From the NCBI GenBank assembly GCA_009760855.2, contig WPIO01000005.1, positions 11,377,001 through 11,437,000 of the forward strand: 60,000 bases of DNA, read 5' to 3'. Numbering within the stretch: the stretch's first letter is position 1; each line of letters opens with the position of its first letter. The notes beneath the pieces are model-generated. The model saw nothing but the letters and a program-made list of their open reading frames with translations. It ran no database searches and was not told where the DNA came from. This document shows, piece by piece, positions 12,201-59,663 of the stretch. The DNA comes from Cristatella mucedo (taxonomy: Eukaryota > Bryozoa > Phylactolaemata > Cristatellidae). Position numbers and translations under genes: made by a program.

Positions 12201-12400
12201 CTTCATATATGCTGCTTCGGTCTCAGCTATCGTTTTGTCAAACTCATTACAAGCGACCATCTTTTTCGCAAGGCTCTCGTTGACTTTAGCCAACCTTTCT
12301 GTCAAGATTCGGATATCGTTCTGTATTCGAGTCTTCTCTTCGTCCTCGACAAGTATCTGCTTGTGTAGCTCGTCGCGCTTGGCACATAAATCTTCTATGC
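12201..12400 (-). CDS. SSNA1: SSNA1 (NA14/DIP13), exon 2, coiled-coil core
   Basis: SSNA1 is a small coiled-coil protein of centrosomes, basal bodies and axon branch points that assembles into fibrils and binds microtubules. This 200-base exon has a TTTAAACAG acceptor and GTAAAG donor. It encodes nearly the whole coiled coil: [51 protein letters not shown]. The NEFD+TIAETEAAY stretch is almost identical to the vertebrate protein as I know it. It is joined to exon 1 through a split Cys codon (T|GC) and to exon 3 in phase 0. No lesions. Confidence 0.95.
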
Positions 12401-12483
12401 CTGTTTAAAAAACGGTATAGGCTATGTTTTGTACTTTCAAAAACGGTATAAGATATTGACAGCAAATTCATACGTACACTAAC

Positions 12484-12535
12484 ATTTCACAAGTTCATTG
12501 TTGTAGCTTTGCAGAGCAGCTCCCTGTTGAGACAT
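12484..12535 (-). CDS. SSNA1: SSNA1 (NA14/DIP13), exon 1, start
   Basis: The ATG at 12533-12535 opens MSQQGAALQSYNNELVK, matching the conserved SSNA1 N-terminus (M.QQGAALQ.YNNELVKC). The exon ends at a GTTAGT donor in phase 1. The start is secure because the family always begins a few residues before QQGAALQ. I see no clear core promoter motif upstream; the 5' flank contains several short stops. Confidence 0.94.
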
Positions 12536-13151
12536 GAGCAGGCCGCACCTCTTACAAGGTCAAGGTGTGCGTCTGCTACCATGGTGACGCGATTAGCAGA
12601 ACCTACTCAATCTTTTGACGGTGCGGTGTGATAAAATTGTACATGTTTCTGACAACCCTGCAAGCAGTGCAGCTGCATGCATCCTAAAACACGCAGTAAG
12701 CAACTTCGAGCCCTCCTTATGCCTACAGATAAAGTGCGAACGAGATGCAGCTGCACTTACGGGCCTCGTTCAGCAGCCGACATTGACTTAGGCTTTTGTG
12801 GGGATGCTCTATTAACCCGCACTATTTATTTAGTCATGACCCCCCCCTAAAAAATTACATCACAGTCTTGATTGGTTTTCTGGCAATTCCTTGGGAGGTT
12901 ACTTGCAAGCTTTCTCCACGAGCTCATGGAGTGTCTCAGTCACTAGTGCGCACGAGCCCTGCAGCTGCAAGAATCTTATCAGTCCATGAGCTATCCCACT
13001 TAAGGGCTACAGACATATTTCCTTTGACATACTAGATTTGGGAACGTAATTTTAATATTAAAAGCTCGCATTAATGATAAACAAGTTCGAGTGCCAAGCG
13101 AACTAGTCGAGTGTATCTGGGAAATATCGAGTGTATCTCATTAGAAACTTG
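12536..13151. other. 5' flank of SSNA1, no gene seen
   Basis: This contains the presumed SSNA1 promoter. No recognisable gene or repeat apart from a short C-homopolymer near 12841. Confidence 0.4.
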
Positions 13152-13277
13152 CACGATATTACTCACCATTCAATTGCATTTCCATTTGCAGCAAATGTAA
13201 AGCGCCTAGAAAGAGATTGAGTTCTCTGAGGGCGCTTTATCAAGTGCATTATTATTATTACTATTATTATTATTGAT
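13152..13277 (+). mobile_element. L2-like LINE, 3' tail only
   Basis: Plus-strand 3' UTR end with the family hairpin (AAAGCGCC ... GGCGCTTT) and an interrupted (ATT)n tail. It is a very short 5'-truncated insertion. Confidence 0.85.
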
Positions 13278-13582
13278 GAAACGCCGAGCAGGTAGTCAAA
13301 AGAGGAATACCAAGGATGCCCTATAGAGTGATTAGCCGCATATCCGTGTCGATACTTTTGAGAGCCTTTCGATGTGGAGAGGTCTGAGCGTCCAACAGTT
13401 GCGTCGTTACAGAAACGTGTAGAGGTCTGTCTTGAGCAAGAACTGCTTACTAAAATTGCGTCAATAACCGCGAGCAATAACGTACATCGACAACTGCTTT
13501 TTCGTAAACAATGAGTTTCAGTGCAATTGGCCTTTCCTATTTACTCTAGTCACGTTTGCCAGTGACTGCAGAAAAGCGAGCT

Positions 13583-13855
13583 ATGTACCAAGCGCCGATA
13601 TTCATACGCAGGTACAAACGACAGCCACCTACGGTGCAAATGAGCATGCACCCTCTCCATGCTACTACGAAAGCGCCGTGCAAGCCCTACACATTGACAC
13701 TGCAGTCCCACGTAACCACGCCAGCGTTGTCACCGAACCTTTATCGTGAGGCATCCACCAGCAGGACTGCCAGCAACGATAGTCCCGTCCCGTACCAGTA
13801 TAGATCTCCTAGTTCAGAAAATTCTTTCGAAAGTCTATTTGCTATGCCTTCCTAG
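13583..13855 (+). CDS. orphan open frame, Ser/Thr/Pro-rich, unknown
   Basis: From the first ATG there are 90 codons plus a stop. The translation is basic at first (IFIRRYKRQPP), then Ser/Thr/Pro-rich, ending in SSENSFESLFAMPS. I recognise no domain. A CTGCAG just upstream could be an acceptor, so this may be a terminal exon, but no partner exon was found. It may equally be chance in a stretch of moderate GC content. It lies in the gap between SSNA1 and PBX on the opposite strand. Confidence 0.2.
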   Translation: MYQAPIFIRRYKRQPPTVQMSMHPLHATTKAPCKPYTLTLQSHVTTPALSPNLYREASTSRTASNDSPVPYQYRSPSSENSFESLFAMPS

Positions 13856-14479
13856 TGTGCACAATCTTCAGAGTAGCACCCACTTTTGTCTTTTTACGTT
13901 ATAGGTGAGGAGACGTGCGAATAGGTGGACGAACGCTTAACTTAAAATTCTTTATTCACTTATCCTATTCTGCTATTCCTTGAATCACACCTCTTTTCAC
14001 ACGTTCCAATGTTGCCAGCTCCTGAGGGATAACTTGCTTCCGATATGCAGCATTGCCTTCAAAGTAGCCTGCCATCGGTTAAAATCGCGGCTTGTGAATA
14101 GGACGCAGTAACGAGAAACTGACATGTTTATTAAGTATAAATCAAAGCCGTTGGCATCTAAAAAGCGTTCCGTGTAGAAAACTGGGCAGTACAAATAAAT
14201 TCAGTTACATGTACTCCTGTACATGAGTATTGTCGGCAAAGACCAATACGGTTTCCGTGTATCAAAGAGAGTACCGGCTGCTGCAAAGCATTCAGCGACA
14301 CCGTAATGCCTGCTTGCTAAAACACTTCGCCGGGTCGTAAAGGCAGGAGCTCTGAGCGACTCGCAGCACTCGTGGATGACACTGCAGAGTGTGGTCCACA
14401 TAGAATATGCTTCGTTACATCACCACAACCCAAAACCAGCGACGGCCGAGCGATGCCTGAAGCATGGTGCAGCCAATCG

Positions 14480-15565
14480 CAGCAGGCTGGTCGGCCTGCT
14501 AACAATGGCTGATGCGAGCACGAGGCGGGCAACAACACAAATAATGCAAGTCATCGTCAGCTCACGGCAGCTGCACTGCTTCGGCAGCGAATGCACTTTG
14601 TCCAGAGCCGGCCGGTAGATTAAACGTAAGTAGTAGACCTTCTCAACGAACCGCCCTACGGCAAGTCTTTGCCACAGGCAGCCATGACGTACTGGTCGGT
14701 CGGCACGCGCGCTAATATTGCACACAGCCGACCGAGGCAGCCAACGAGAGCGGCGCGGCAACGGATTTCAGCGGTAAAGGCCACACAGCGAGGCGCACAG
14801 CGGATGCTGGGGGAGCGCTCGGCGGCAAGCGTCGAACCGAAAGGCGAACCAGCGAAGCTCTATACAGAATATAGAACCGCTCTCGTCGTCTCGAGCTCCT
14901 TTGCTGCCACAAGCGCACAGCTGCGTGGGCGTGCCATGCTGAGCCGGTTGCAGAGCGAGCGTCCGCTGCTTGCTCGCCCTCTTCAGGTAAGCGCCTTGAA
15001 CGACGTGGGCAGCGTGGGCAAGCCAGGCCAGAGACGAACGAAAGGACGAACGTCTAGGTACCGACGGCGGCAGCCAGTATGCTGCAGCGGAGCGGCCCGC
15101 TACAAATGCTTATCGGCATCGACAGTCTGGCTGCGGTGCAGCCATGCAGAACGAGCTAAGTTGCGCTCGGTATGCACACGCGAGTGCGTACACATGGTAA
15201 GGGATCAATGGAGAGTCTCAAGGCGCCGGCGGCGGCTTGAGGGCGCCGGCACGTCGGGCGGGCGCCGGCCCGACGTGCAGCGGGCGCCCGCCCGACGTGC
15301 GGGTGAGGTGCAGCCCGCCTCTCCAGCTCCGAGTCGTACGGCACACATGCACCGGATCGATCGGGCTGCTAGTGTGCCGCTGGCCGACCCAGCCGACATG
15401 TTTGCAGAGAACCGGCGCGTGACTAAGCCAGACGACTTTTCGAATCACGAGCACGATGCGGTTACCGTTCTCGACGATCGAGCTTTACTTGTACCTAAAA
15501 ACAATAAAAGTCTTCCGGTTCGATGGCCCGATCACCAACACTTTTTCGTTACAGGCAGGAGGTAA
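14480..15565. other. GC- and CpG-rich block with a long low-complexity open frame (14669-15565, +)
   Basis: This kilobase is markedly richer in GC and CpG than its surroundings. An 298-codon plus-strand frame spans most of it. Its composition (Ala/Arg-rich, long runs of shared opposite-strand frames) is what GC-rich DNA gives by chance. Only the last ~60 codons (near 15390-15565, with motifs NRRVTKPDDFSNHEHD and LPVRWPDHQHFF) look protein-like. It could be a CpG-island-like promoter, an exon, or neither. Confidence 0.3.
15249..15300. repeat. GC-rich inverted repeat with two alternative hairpins
   Basis: The 18-base arm at 15249-15266 is the perfect reverse complement of 15283-15300. In addition 15249-15258 pairs perfectly with 15269-15278, so the left arm has two possible partners. 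All arms are GGCGCC/GACGTGC-type sequence with several CpGs. Confidence 0.85.
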
Positions 15566-15768
15566 GGTCAATGCACAATCCCAGTGATGCTATTGGCTTC
15601 TCACAAAGCAGCATAGAAAACATACAACCCCTGCGACAACGAAAGACCAGCAGCAAGGAGCTCGTCGGACTCGGGGACTAAAGGCTACGTTGGACGTTTA
15701 ACAGAAAGCAGTGGTCAGCTAACCGTGCAGCCTCGTTCGCCCACAAGCTCCGAGTGACGTCAGCTGCT

Positions 15769-15888
<120 letters not shown>

Positions 15889-16128
15889 AAGAAGTAAGGG
15901 TGAACTCACGCGTGTACACACCTGGGCACGCGAGTGAAAGTCTATGTACAAATGCACGAGTGCGCACAGCTGAACATGTTACACGTACGGGCTGTGAGAA
16001 TGAATGGAGCATACAAGCAGACGAACAATCACTCTATGCTAGAAAAAATCTGAATCACTCGCAAGAGACCGTGAGTAGTTCGAAGGCACTGAAGAGACTA
16101 CTGATGCTTCTCGGGCATTCACGCTTTA

Positions 16129-16158
16129 CTGCTTCGGCTGCTTGGACAGCCGAAGCAG
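16129..16158. repeat. perfect 12-bp inverted repeat, 6-base loop
   Basis: CTGCTTCGGCTG at 16129-16140 and its exact reverse complement at 16147-16158 flank the loop CTTGGA. Function unknown. Confidence 0.85.
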
Positions 16159-16284
16159 CTTTCGCAAGTACAGACGGGTAAACATTCACACGGAGAAACG
16201 ACAACCAACCACAAAGCACTGCTCTGAAGGCTAGACTATCCTAAGTACGTCACAGGCATAGTAATCATGATGGTAATAATACGA

Positions 16285-16865
16285 CGTCTGAATAGTGCCC
16301 CAAGAGAACTCAATATCTTTCTAGATACTTTGTGTGTGCTGGAAAAGAAGCAAGTAAATTAGTAAGTCATAACATTCATAAGAGTCAGCATGCACAAGCT
16401 CATAAAGGAATTCTCATGCAAGGGGGCCAATTCTGGCAGGAACAGGTTTTTTTAAGCTTCTTAAATATCATCTAATCAGGGCCCAAATGACGTCAGTCGG
16501 TTGCCAGTTACCGTGCACACGAACTCAAAGACACGGTCACTGGAGGGTACGAGGTTGGTTAGAGGCACGGCTAACCGACTTGTGTCGAAAAAACTGATGG
16601 CAACATGCAAAGCCTGGTGAGGAAGCACTTCGGATAGGTAAGGCCAGGGCAAGAGCATAAAGGGACCTAAGAGCGAGTGGCCCAATACTGGACGATACCC
16701 TGCTTAATTGGGAGCCAGCGAAAAAAAGGGAAGAGTGCTATAGTGTGTAACAGTGTGCTACAGTGTGACAGTTACGAGGTTCACGACAGGCAAGCCTAGC
16801 TGCCCAGTTTTGAACGAAATGCATCTTACTGCACAGGCAGGACGACCTTCGAGTTACAGAAGTCT
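16285..16865 (-). mobile_element. L2-like LINE fragment, degenerate
   Basis: Minus-strand decayed L2: the 3' hairpin region (16300-16330), the UTR, then the RT C-terminal region (SLLGPFMLLPWPYLSEVLPH within 16476-16685) and the 'FCTSCK'-side complement. It is heavily mutated and probably old. Confidence 0.7.
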
Positions 16866-17040
16866 AATACTAATTATACATTTGTACAGTGCCTTTCGAG
16901 AACTTATCTTTCTGGGCACTTTACATATGCTGTAAAGGAATAATAATAACACATTTGCTATAGCGCTCCCGGAGAACTCAATCTCTGTCTAGGTACTTTT
17001 TTTTTTTACATTTGCTGCAAAGGAAACATGGTCGAATCGG
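16866..17040 (-). mobile_element. two adjacent L2-like 3' tails
   Basis: Two further minus-strand copies of the L2 3' hairpin follow each other (about 16870-16940 and 16945-17035), separated by AATAATAATAA. The second contains a T-run of about ten bases. Confidence 0.65.
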
Positions 17041-18002
17041 CTTGTTGAGCCACTGCACCAGCACCAAACAAGGATTCCTCAGAGTATCCTACTAAAGTCG
17101 TTGCTGGCCGATAAAAGTGAATTGAAGGCTCAAATACCACGTTTGAAATTCACATACTCCCCAATCCACATGCAACTCGTGTTTAGTAAGGCTCGGCTAA
17201 TTCAGAAACAAGAACCCTTGCTATGGTGAGAGAAGCAGAGCAAGAGAAGATAAGCGCACGACGACAGGATTGAAGACAAGTGTGCTACCGACAGCCACAG
17301 GTGGAGATGTGTAACCATTAGAAATCTAGCAAGGTGCTCTGCAGTTTGGCACATTAAAAGCAGAAGGACCGGCAACCAACAGTCGGTAGACTTGCTTGTG
17401 AGTGCACACACTCGTGCATTAGCCAGCCGATTAGTAACAATGACCTCAGTCAGGTTCCTGTGGCCGGTCCATGTCCCACATCTGGTGTGGGGGCCTCAGG
17501 AGCTCGATCAAATAAGTTGCTGATCAGGAGGATAGATTGTAATTTCAAAGGCAAGAACGCTTTAAATCGATGCATTGTTTTACAGGGCAGCAATACAGAC
17601 ATTAACATGCCATGGGAAGAAATGTGAGAGCTAGTGTAAAACACAAAGTGGCTGGAGTGGCATAGAGTGAACACAGTGGCCTTAGTGACATCACATGTTA
17701 ACCCAGACGGAGCACCAACATGCTGGGCAAGCATAAATTCCAGACAGCATATGGCCTGCAGGCTTGCCTAGCACGGCAGGCAGGCAGGCAAGATGAGAAC
17801 TCGCGAGCTCTGCACATCATACTATTTAGCAGAACAAGCAGCAGTGCATTTTCTGTGTAACATCAAAGCAGCAGCAATGTCATATTCCATGCCAGCATGC
17901 TCTGCAATACGGTGTGTGTGACATGCATGCTGGTATCTGGTATTCTGAAGGCAAGCATGTGGGTGAAAACGCCACACTAGGAGCAGCAGATCGAGAGCGA
18001 TC

Positions 18003-18004
<2 letters not shown>
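17041..18004. other. possible PBX 3' region, no exon recognised
   Basis: This lies downstream of the last PBX exon identified. I searched the minus strand for a final PBX exon ending in the usual Ser/Thr-rich tail and found none convincing. Confidence 0.35.

Positions 18005-18061
<57 letters not shown>
18005..18061. repeat. (GA)n microsatellite, followed by a G-run
   Basis: A near-perfect GA run, then GGGGGGG. On the minus strand it reads (TC)n and lies in frame with PBX exon 9 as a Ser-Leu repeat. Confidence 0.97.
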
Positions 18062-18067
<6 letters not shown>

Positions 18068-18112
18068 ATAGGGAGAGCGAGCCGTACGCAGGTAAAATGT
18101 CCGGATACGCAC

Positions 18113-55376
<37,264 letters not shown>

Positions 55377-55857
55377 CTTAGTTAACCATTCATCAATCAC
55401 AAACACTTGACTGTTGAATTGCCAACGCTGCCAAAGTGCCACTCAGGAGCGGCACTACCTCCAAATAACGTACAGTGAGCGCACATTATATGGATTGGCG
55501 CAACTCATGAGGGGTGTATTTATAATTGAAAAAAAATCTGCGTAGATACTTTACTTTTACTGTAACTCTTTGAACAAATTGTAATATATTTTCTGTTGAT
55601 ATATATGTAATTTAGCCATTACTACGAAGTTTTTATTTCGAATAATGTAAGAATAAATGATTTGAATACACTGGTGTTATCTTATGACCCCTTACCGCTT
55701 AGAGGTAACTGGCTCCGCGAGATTTGAGTGACTTCCGCTACTATTTTATGTCACAAAATGCCTCAAATTGCACTTATTTAAGAAATATAAATATTTAAAT
55801 GAAATAATTCATGTTTAAACTTATCTAAAATTCTACAAAGCAAGTTAGCGACTGTAC

Positions 55858-55995
55858 CTGCCAAGTACGTTCTGGCGAATCCATGTTTTCTCTCGCTCCG
55901 TACATTTCCCGTACCTGTGGCTGCCGGCACTCCACGGTTGCGATGTATCCGAGGACTTGTTTTATTGCATCTTTATAAATCGTGTTAAAGTTCAT
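55858..55995 (-). CDS. candidate upstream exon in frame with PBX, or start of an unknown gene
   Basis: From an ATG at 55993-55995 a 46-codon frame reads MNFNTIYKDAIKQVLGYIAT, VECRQPQVREMYGARENMDS and PERTWQ. It ends at a GTACAG donor in phase 0. The next good acceptor (55428-55435) opens [17 protein letters not shown] in phase 0 and runs straight into MDDRPL of PBX. The splice would remove about 430 bases and add 63 residues to PBX. I recognise no domain. Alternatives are a separate gene, or an open frame by chance. The ATG context is poor (T at -3). Confidence 0.4.
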
Positions 55996-56245
55996 TAATG
56001 ACCCTCTCGTATAAAACGTGTCCGGTTTTTAGATTCCTTCTTGCCAGCTGCAGAAGCTGGCTCGCCTCTTCGTTCCTTTTCCTTGGGTCGACGCGTTCGT
56101 TGCTGCTTTTGCGATACTGGGTTCTGCCTCGTAGCACTTTCAACGGCTGTGCTCCTTTACGCGAAGATTCACACACACATATATAATTGTGAAACTGATT
56201 GTGTTGAGTAGGCAGGCTGGGCGACGCTGGTCCTTGGGCAGCCAA
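55996..56245 (-). other. open frame without ATG upstream of the candidate exon
   Basis: About 85 codons open, no Met, ending at TAA inside GAACTTTAAC at about 55987. The last third (KRNEEASQLLQLARRNLKTG, then HVLYERVINEL) looks protein-like. It is one base out of frame with the candidate exon, overlapping its ATG. It may be 5' leader, a pseudogene half or a frameshifted gene. Confidence 0.3.
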
Positions 56246-56569
56246 ATGTATGCTAGGTGAATTGAGGATCTCTCCTTCCCCTCGATCGCCGCGATTACGT
56301 TCAACTTGGTAGTTGGAGCCTGCCTAACTCGTAAATAGTATTGTTCTTATGCAGGAATTACTCATGAGGACTTTCGATTAAATGTACATTACGCTTAGAC
56401 CTGGAGTGATAAGAATGCGTTTGTATATCGTCCTCATACCCTCATAAAAAAGAACTGTCTGATGACAGTTCACACATGCTGGAAATAAAATGTGTCAAAT
56501 GGAAAGTGATTACATGTACACTGCTAGCACTCCAAGAAAGTATCACCCGGACAGACCAAATACTGTGGG

Positions 56570-56890
56570 AAACATGGTTTTAAGCTCCTTTTGAAATGTC
56601 GACCAGTCTGGGGGATGTGACGTAAGCCTGGAGTGAGTTCCAGGCTTTGGGAGCATACGAACTGAAGGCAGGGTCTCCAAAAGAGGAAAAACTAAAAGAC
56701 TGAGTTAGAAGAACGGGTGGTAGGCTGCAAAGCTTGATCAGAAAGCAATTCCAACAAGTATTCTGGAGTAAGAGGAAGAAGAGCTATGAGTGAGTGCCCA
56801 AACTTTAAAGTCAGTCTGCTACTTGATGGGAGGCCAGCTCAGACCAGTTAGCACTGAATTGCGGCCGTTGCGATGATTGCAACAGAGAAG
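56570..56890 (-). mobile_element. L2-like LINE fragment
   Basis: Minus-strand decayed RT C-terminal region (the complement of AYAPKAWNSLQ and of the 'HWLP' block). It is head-to-head with the following plus-strand copy. Confidence 0.7.
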
Positions 56891-56949
56891 CCAAGCTGCA
56901 GGGTCTTACACATTATCGCCACCGACACCAAGCGCTACTAGCGTTTCTT

Positions 56950-59460
56950 ATACGAACTAGCGTCACTTAACCCCGAAGCAGTCTTCCGAATTTGTCTTGA
57001 TTTCACCCGGCAGTATGCTACCGATGGTGGCAGTAGTCTATCGCCCACCAGGTACCAAGTCCTCCTTTATCTCAGATTTCCCTAATCTCATTTCTATTCT
57101 GAGTGCAAGAAATCGATCTCTCTTCATTGTGGGTGATTTCGACATTCACATTGATAACTTATCTGACGCCTTCAGCACTGATTTTCGTGCACTGACTGAC
57201 TTGTCGTCACTTGTGGTTCATGCGAATGGCTATACTCACATCAATGGTCACAGGCTGGTCCAAATTCTCCCATACCACTGCACTTGATGATTACCAAATA
57301 TTACCAAATTCTGCTTATCTGACCACATGGAGATCTCATTCAGTCAACAATGTGTGGCTTCCTCCTCCTTATCTAAAATTACTTGTAGATTGCAAAACCT
57401 CAGGACCCTGGACATCGATGCTGTGCGTGCGAGAATATCTGCTTCACCTGTACTGCCCAATCCCCCTTCCGACCCTTCATTATTGGTAGATTAGCAGAAG
57501 ACGGCACTAGCTGACATGCCCAATGAGTTTGCATCTCTGACTAAGCCCACTGTGTGCCCTCGCCCAGACAGCCTTTGCTTTACCACAGACGTTAAACTAG
57601 CTAGGCTTACTAAGGGCAAGCTTGAAAAAGCATACAAAAGGTCAGGACTGACTGTCCATCGACAAGTATACGAGGACTACTGTAAATCGTACTAATCGAT
57701 CCTAGCAAAGGCCAAGCCTAGCTTCTATAAAAACATTGTTAGATCACAGATGCACAGTCCAAAAATGCTCATGTCGACAATCAACCATCCCATCATCAGC
57801 CATCTCCTCAACTGCTCCCAGACTTGCTCCTTACCTGATGATCCATGTGGTGATCTAGCTGATAGCTTCTCTTGATTGTTTGTCCAGAAGACAGACAAAA
57901 CCAGGGAGTCCATCCCTGCGAAGGCAGCATTCCCCTTAGAATGATGTCCCTCGATTCTTTGCAGCACCTCAATATCTTCATTCAAGCAGGTCACTAGTGA
58001 TCTGGTCCTGAAGCTCACATCTCAACCAAAGAATACAACTAGTCCTCTGGACCCTATTCTCGATGTCCTGCTTCTGGGATATATTGATCTGCTACTGCCA
58101 TGTATGACTAATATTATAAATATGTCATTAGCCTCAGATCATGTCCCAGCACCTTTCAAAAAGGCTGTAGTCAGGCCACTGCTCAAGAAAGCAACACTAG
58201 ACTGAAAGAACTTGAGCAACTTCCGCCCAGTCTCATATCTACCAATCCTATCAAAGACACTGGAACGAGTCGTGGCAGACCTGCTGAACTGATATGTTAA
58301 AAATTCAAACCTTGCTAGCAAGTTCCAGTCTGGTTTTACAGCTAATCACTCCACAGAGTCAGTATTGCTCAGGGTGTACAACGATCTACTTAGGAATGCA
58401 GACTTAATTACAGTACTTGTGCTTGTTTGGTCGATCATTCGGCAGCTTTTGATTCTATCGATCGCCGAGTTCTTCTCGGGCACCTTTGATCTCGCCTGGG
58501 CATCACTGGCACTGCTCTGCAATGATTCAGGTCCTATCTCAGTGGGAGACTCCAGAGTATTGATGTGAATCAACAAAGATCATCCGAGGAACCTCTGAAA
58601 TATGGGGTACCTCAGGACTCTGTGCTTGGTTCCGTTCTTTACACGGTTAATACTCTCCCTCTTGCCAATGTGATTTCCAAGCATAATCTAGGCTTTCACC
58701 TCTATGTAGATGACACTCAGTTGTACCTTTGTTTTGACTCCTCCCAGCCCTCTAGCATGTCAAATTCTCTCAATTCCCTTGCTGCATGCATTGATGACAT
58801 CTGCCTATGGATGTAAGTAAAATTTCGTAAATTAAATGATGATAAAACCAACTTACTAGCTATGAGCAAACCAAGTGTGATTCATAAATTGAAAGGCTAA
58901 CGCTCAAAATCGGCTCTGCCAGCATATCTCCTGTTGAATCTGTACGAAACCTGGGTGCCCCGTTCCAAAGTGACTATTACATTGCTTAAAATCAGGTATG
59001 TTTAGACAGGGATGCCACATCTAAATTGGTCCTTGAATCGTTGACATCCCGATTTTACTTACTATTCTATTGCGTATCACTTTGCAGCAAATGTAAAGCG
59101 CCTAGAAAGAGATTAAGTTCTCTGAGGGCGCTTTATCAAGTGCAATATTATTATTATTATCCCGACTTGACTTCTGCAACTCACTGCTTGCTGGCCTACC
59201 GGCATGTGCAATCAGGTGCTTACAGTTGGTGCAAAACTCTATAGATAGGCATGTCTGTCGTGAGTGTCACAGTTGCGACATCACACCACTTTTCACGTAC
59301 CTGCACCGGCTCCCAGTCATGCAACGTATCGACTTCAAGGTTTCATCCCTCATTATTAAGTCCCTTCATTCTTTGGCTTCAGCCTACCTCTCTTATCTAC
59401 TCCCCACAACTAAAAAAGCATCTTTTTATCACAATATTTACTGGGTCCATGTAATTCGCC
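56950..59460 (+). mobile_element. L2/CR1-type LINE, longest copy (endonuclease and RT), decayed
   Basis: Plus-strand element containing part of the APE endonuclease (56997-57290: VAVVYRPPGTKSSF, SLFIVGDFDIHIDNL, DFRALTDLSSLVVHANG) and the linker with DSLCFTTDVKLARLTKGKLE. The RT follows (SNFRPVSYLPILSKTLERVV, GVPQDSVLGSV, LYVDDTQLYLCF) with the C-terminal block to about 59455. Several stops and shifts are present. The catalytic Asn of GDFN is Asp here, motif-B Gly is Asp (PQDS) and YADD has become YVDD, so the copy is inactive. A short younger insertion splits it at 59053-59160. Confidence 0.9.
59053..59160 (+). mobile_element. nested 5'-truncated L2 3' end
   Basis: About 105 bases of L2 3' UTR, hairpin and (ATT)n interrupt the RT of the older copy. 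The older sequence resumes after a repeat of CCCGA (ATCCCGA before, TATCCCGA after), which is a plausible target-site duplication. Confidence 0.85.
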
Positions 59461-59498
59461 TTTTTTGTAATTATAGAAAAATAAATACATAAATACTA

Positions 59499-59663
59499 GC
59501 TGATTTAACAGCCTCTTTTTGTATATCGACAGAAGAGCCTTGACGGCTATCACTACCGCTTGCAGTGGCGATAAAGAATCGCCCACCACAGGATTCGAAC
59601 CCACGACCTCGGGCCAAGGTCGTGAAAAGCAACCACCTTACCTAGTGAGCCCTTACGGCTCAC
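59499..59663 (-). mobile_element. tRNA-derived SINE
   Basis: Minus-strand perfect B-box GGTTCGAATCC at 59591-59601, A-box side GAGCCGTAAGGGCTCACTAG, the GCGATTCTTTATCGCC module and the GCCGTCAAGGCTCTTCTGTC tail. It is closely related to 42000-42125 and 53490-53650. Confidence 0.82.
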
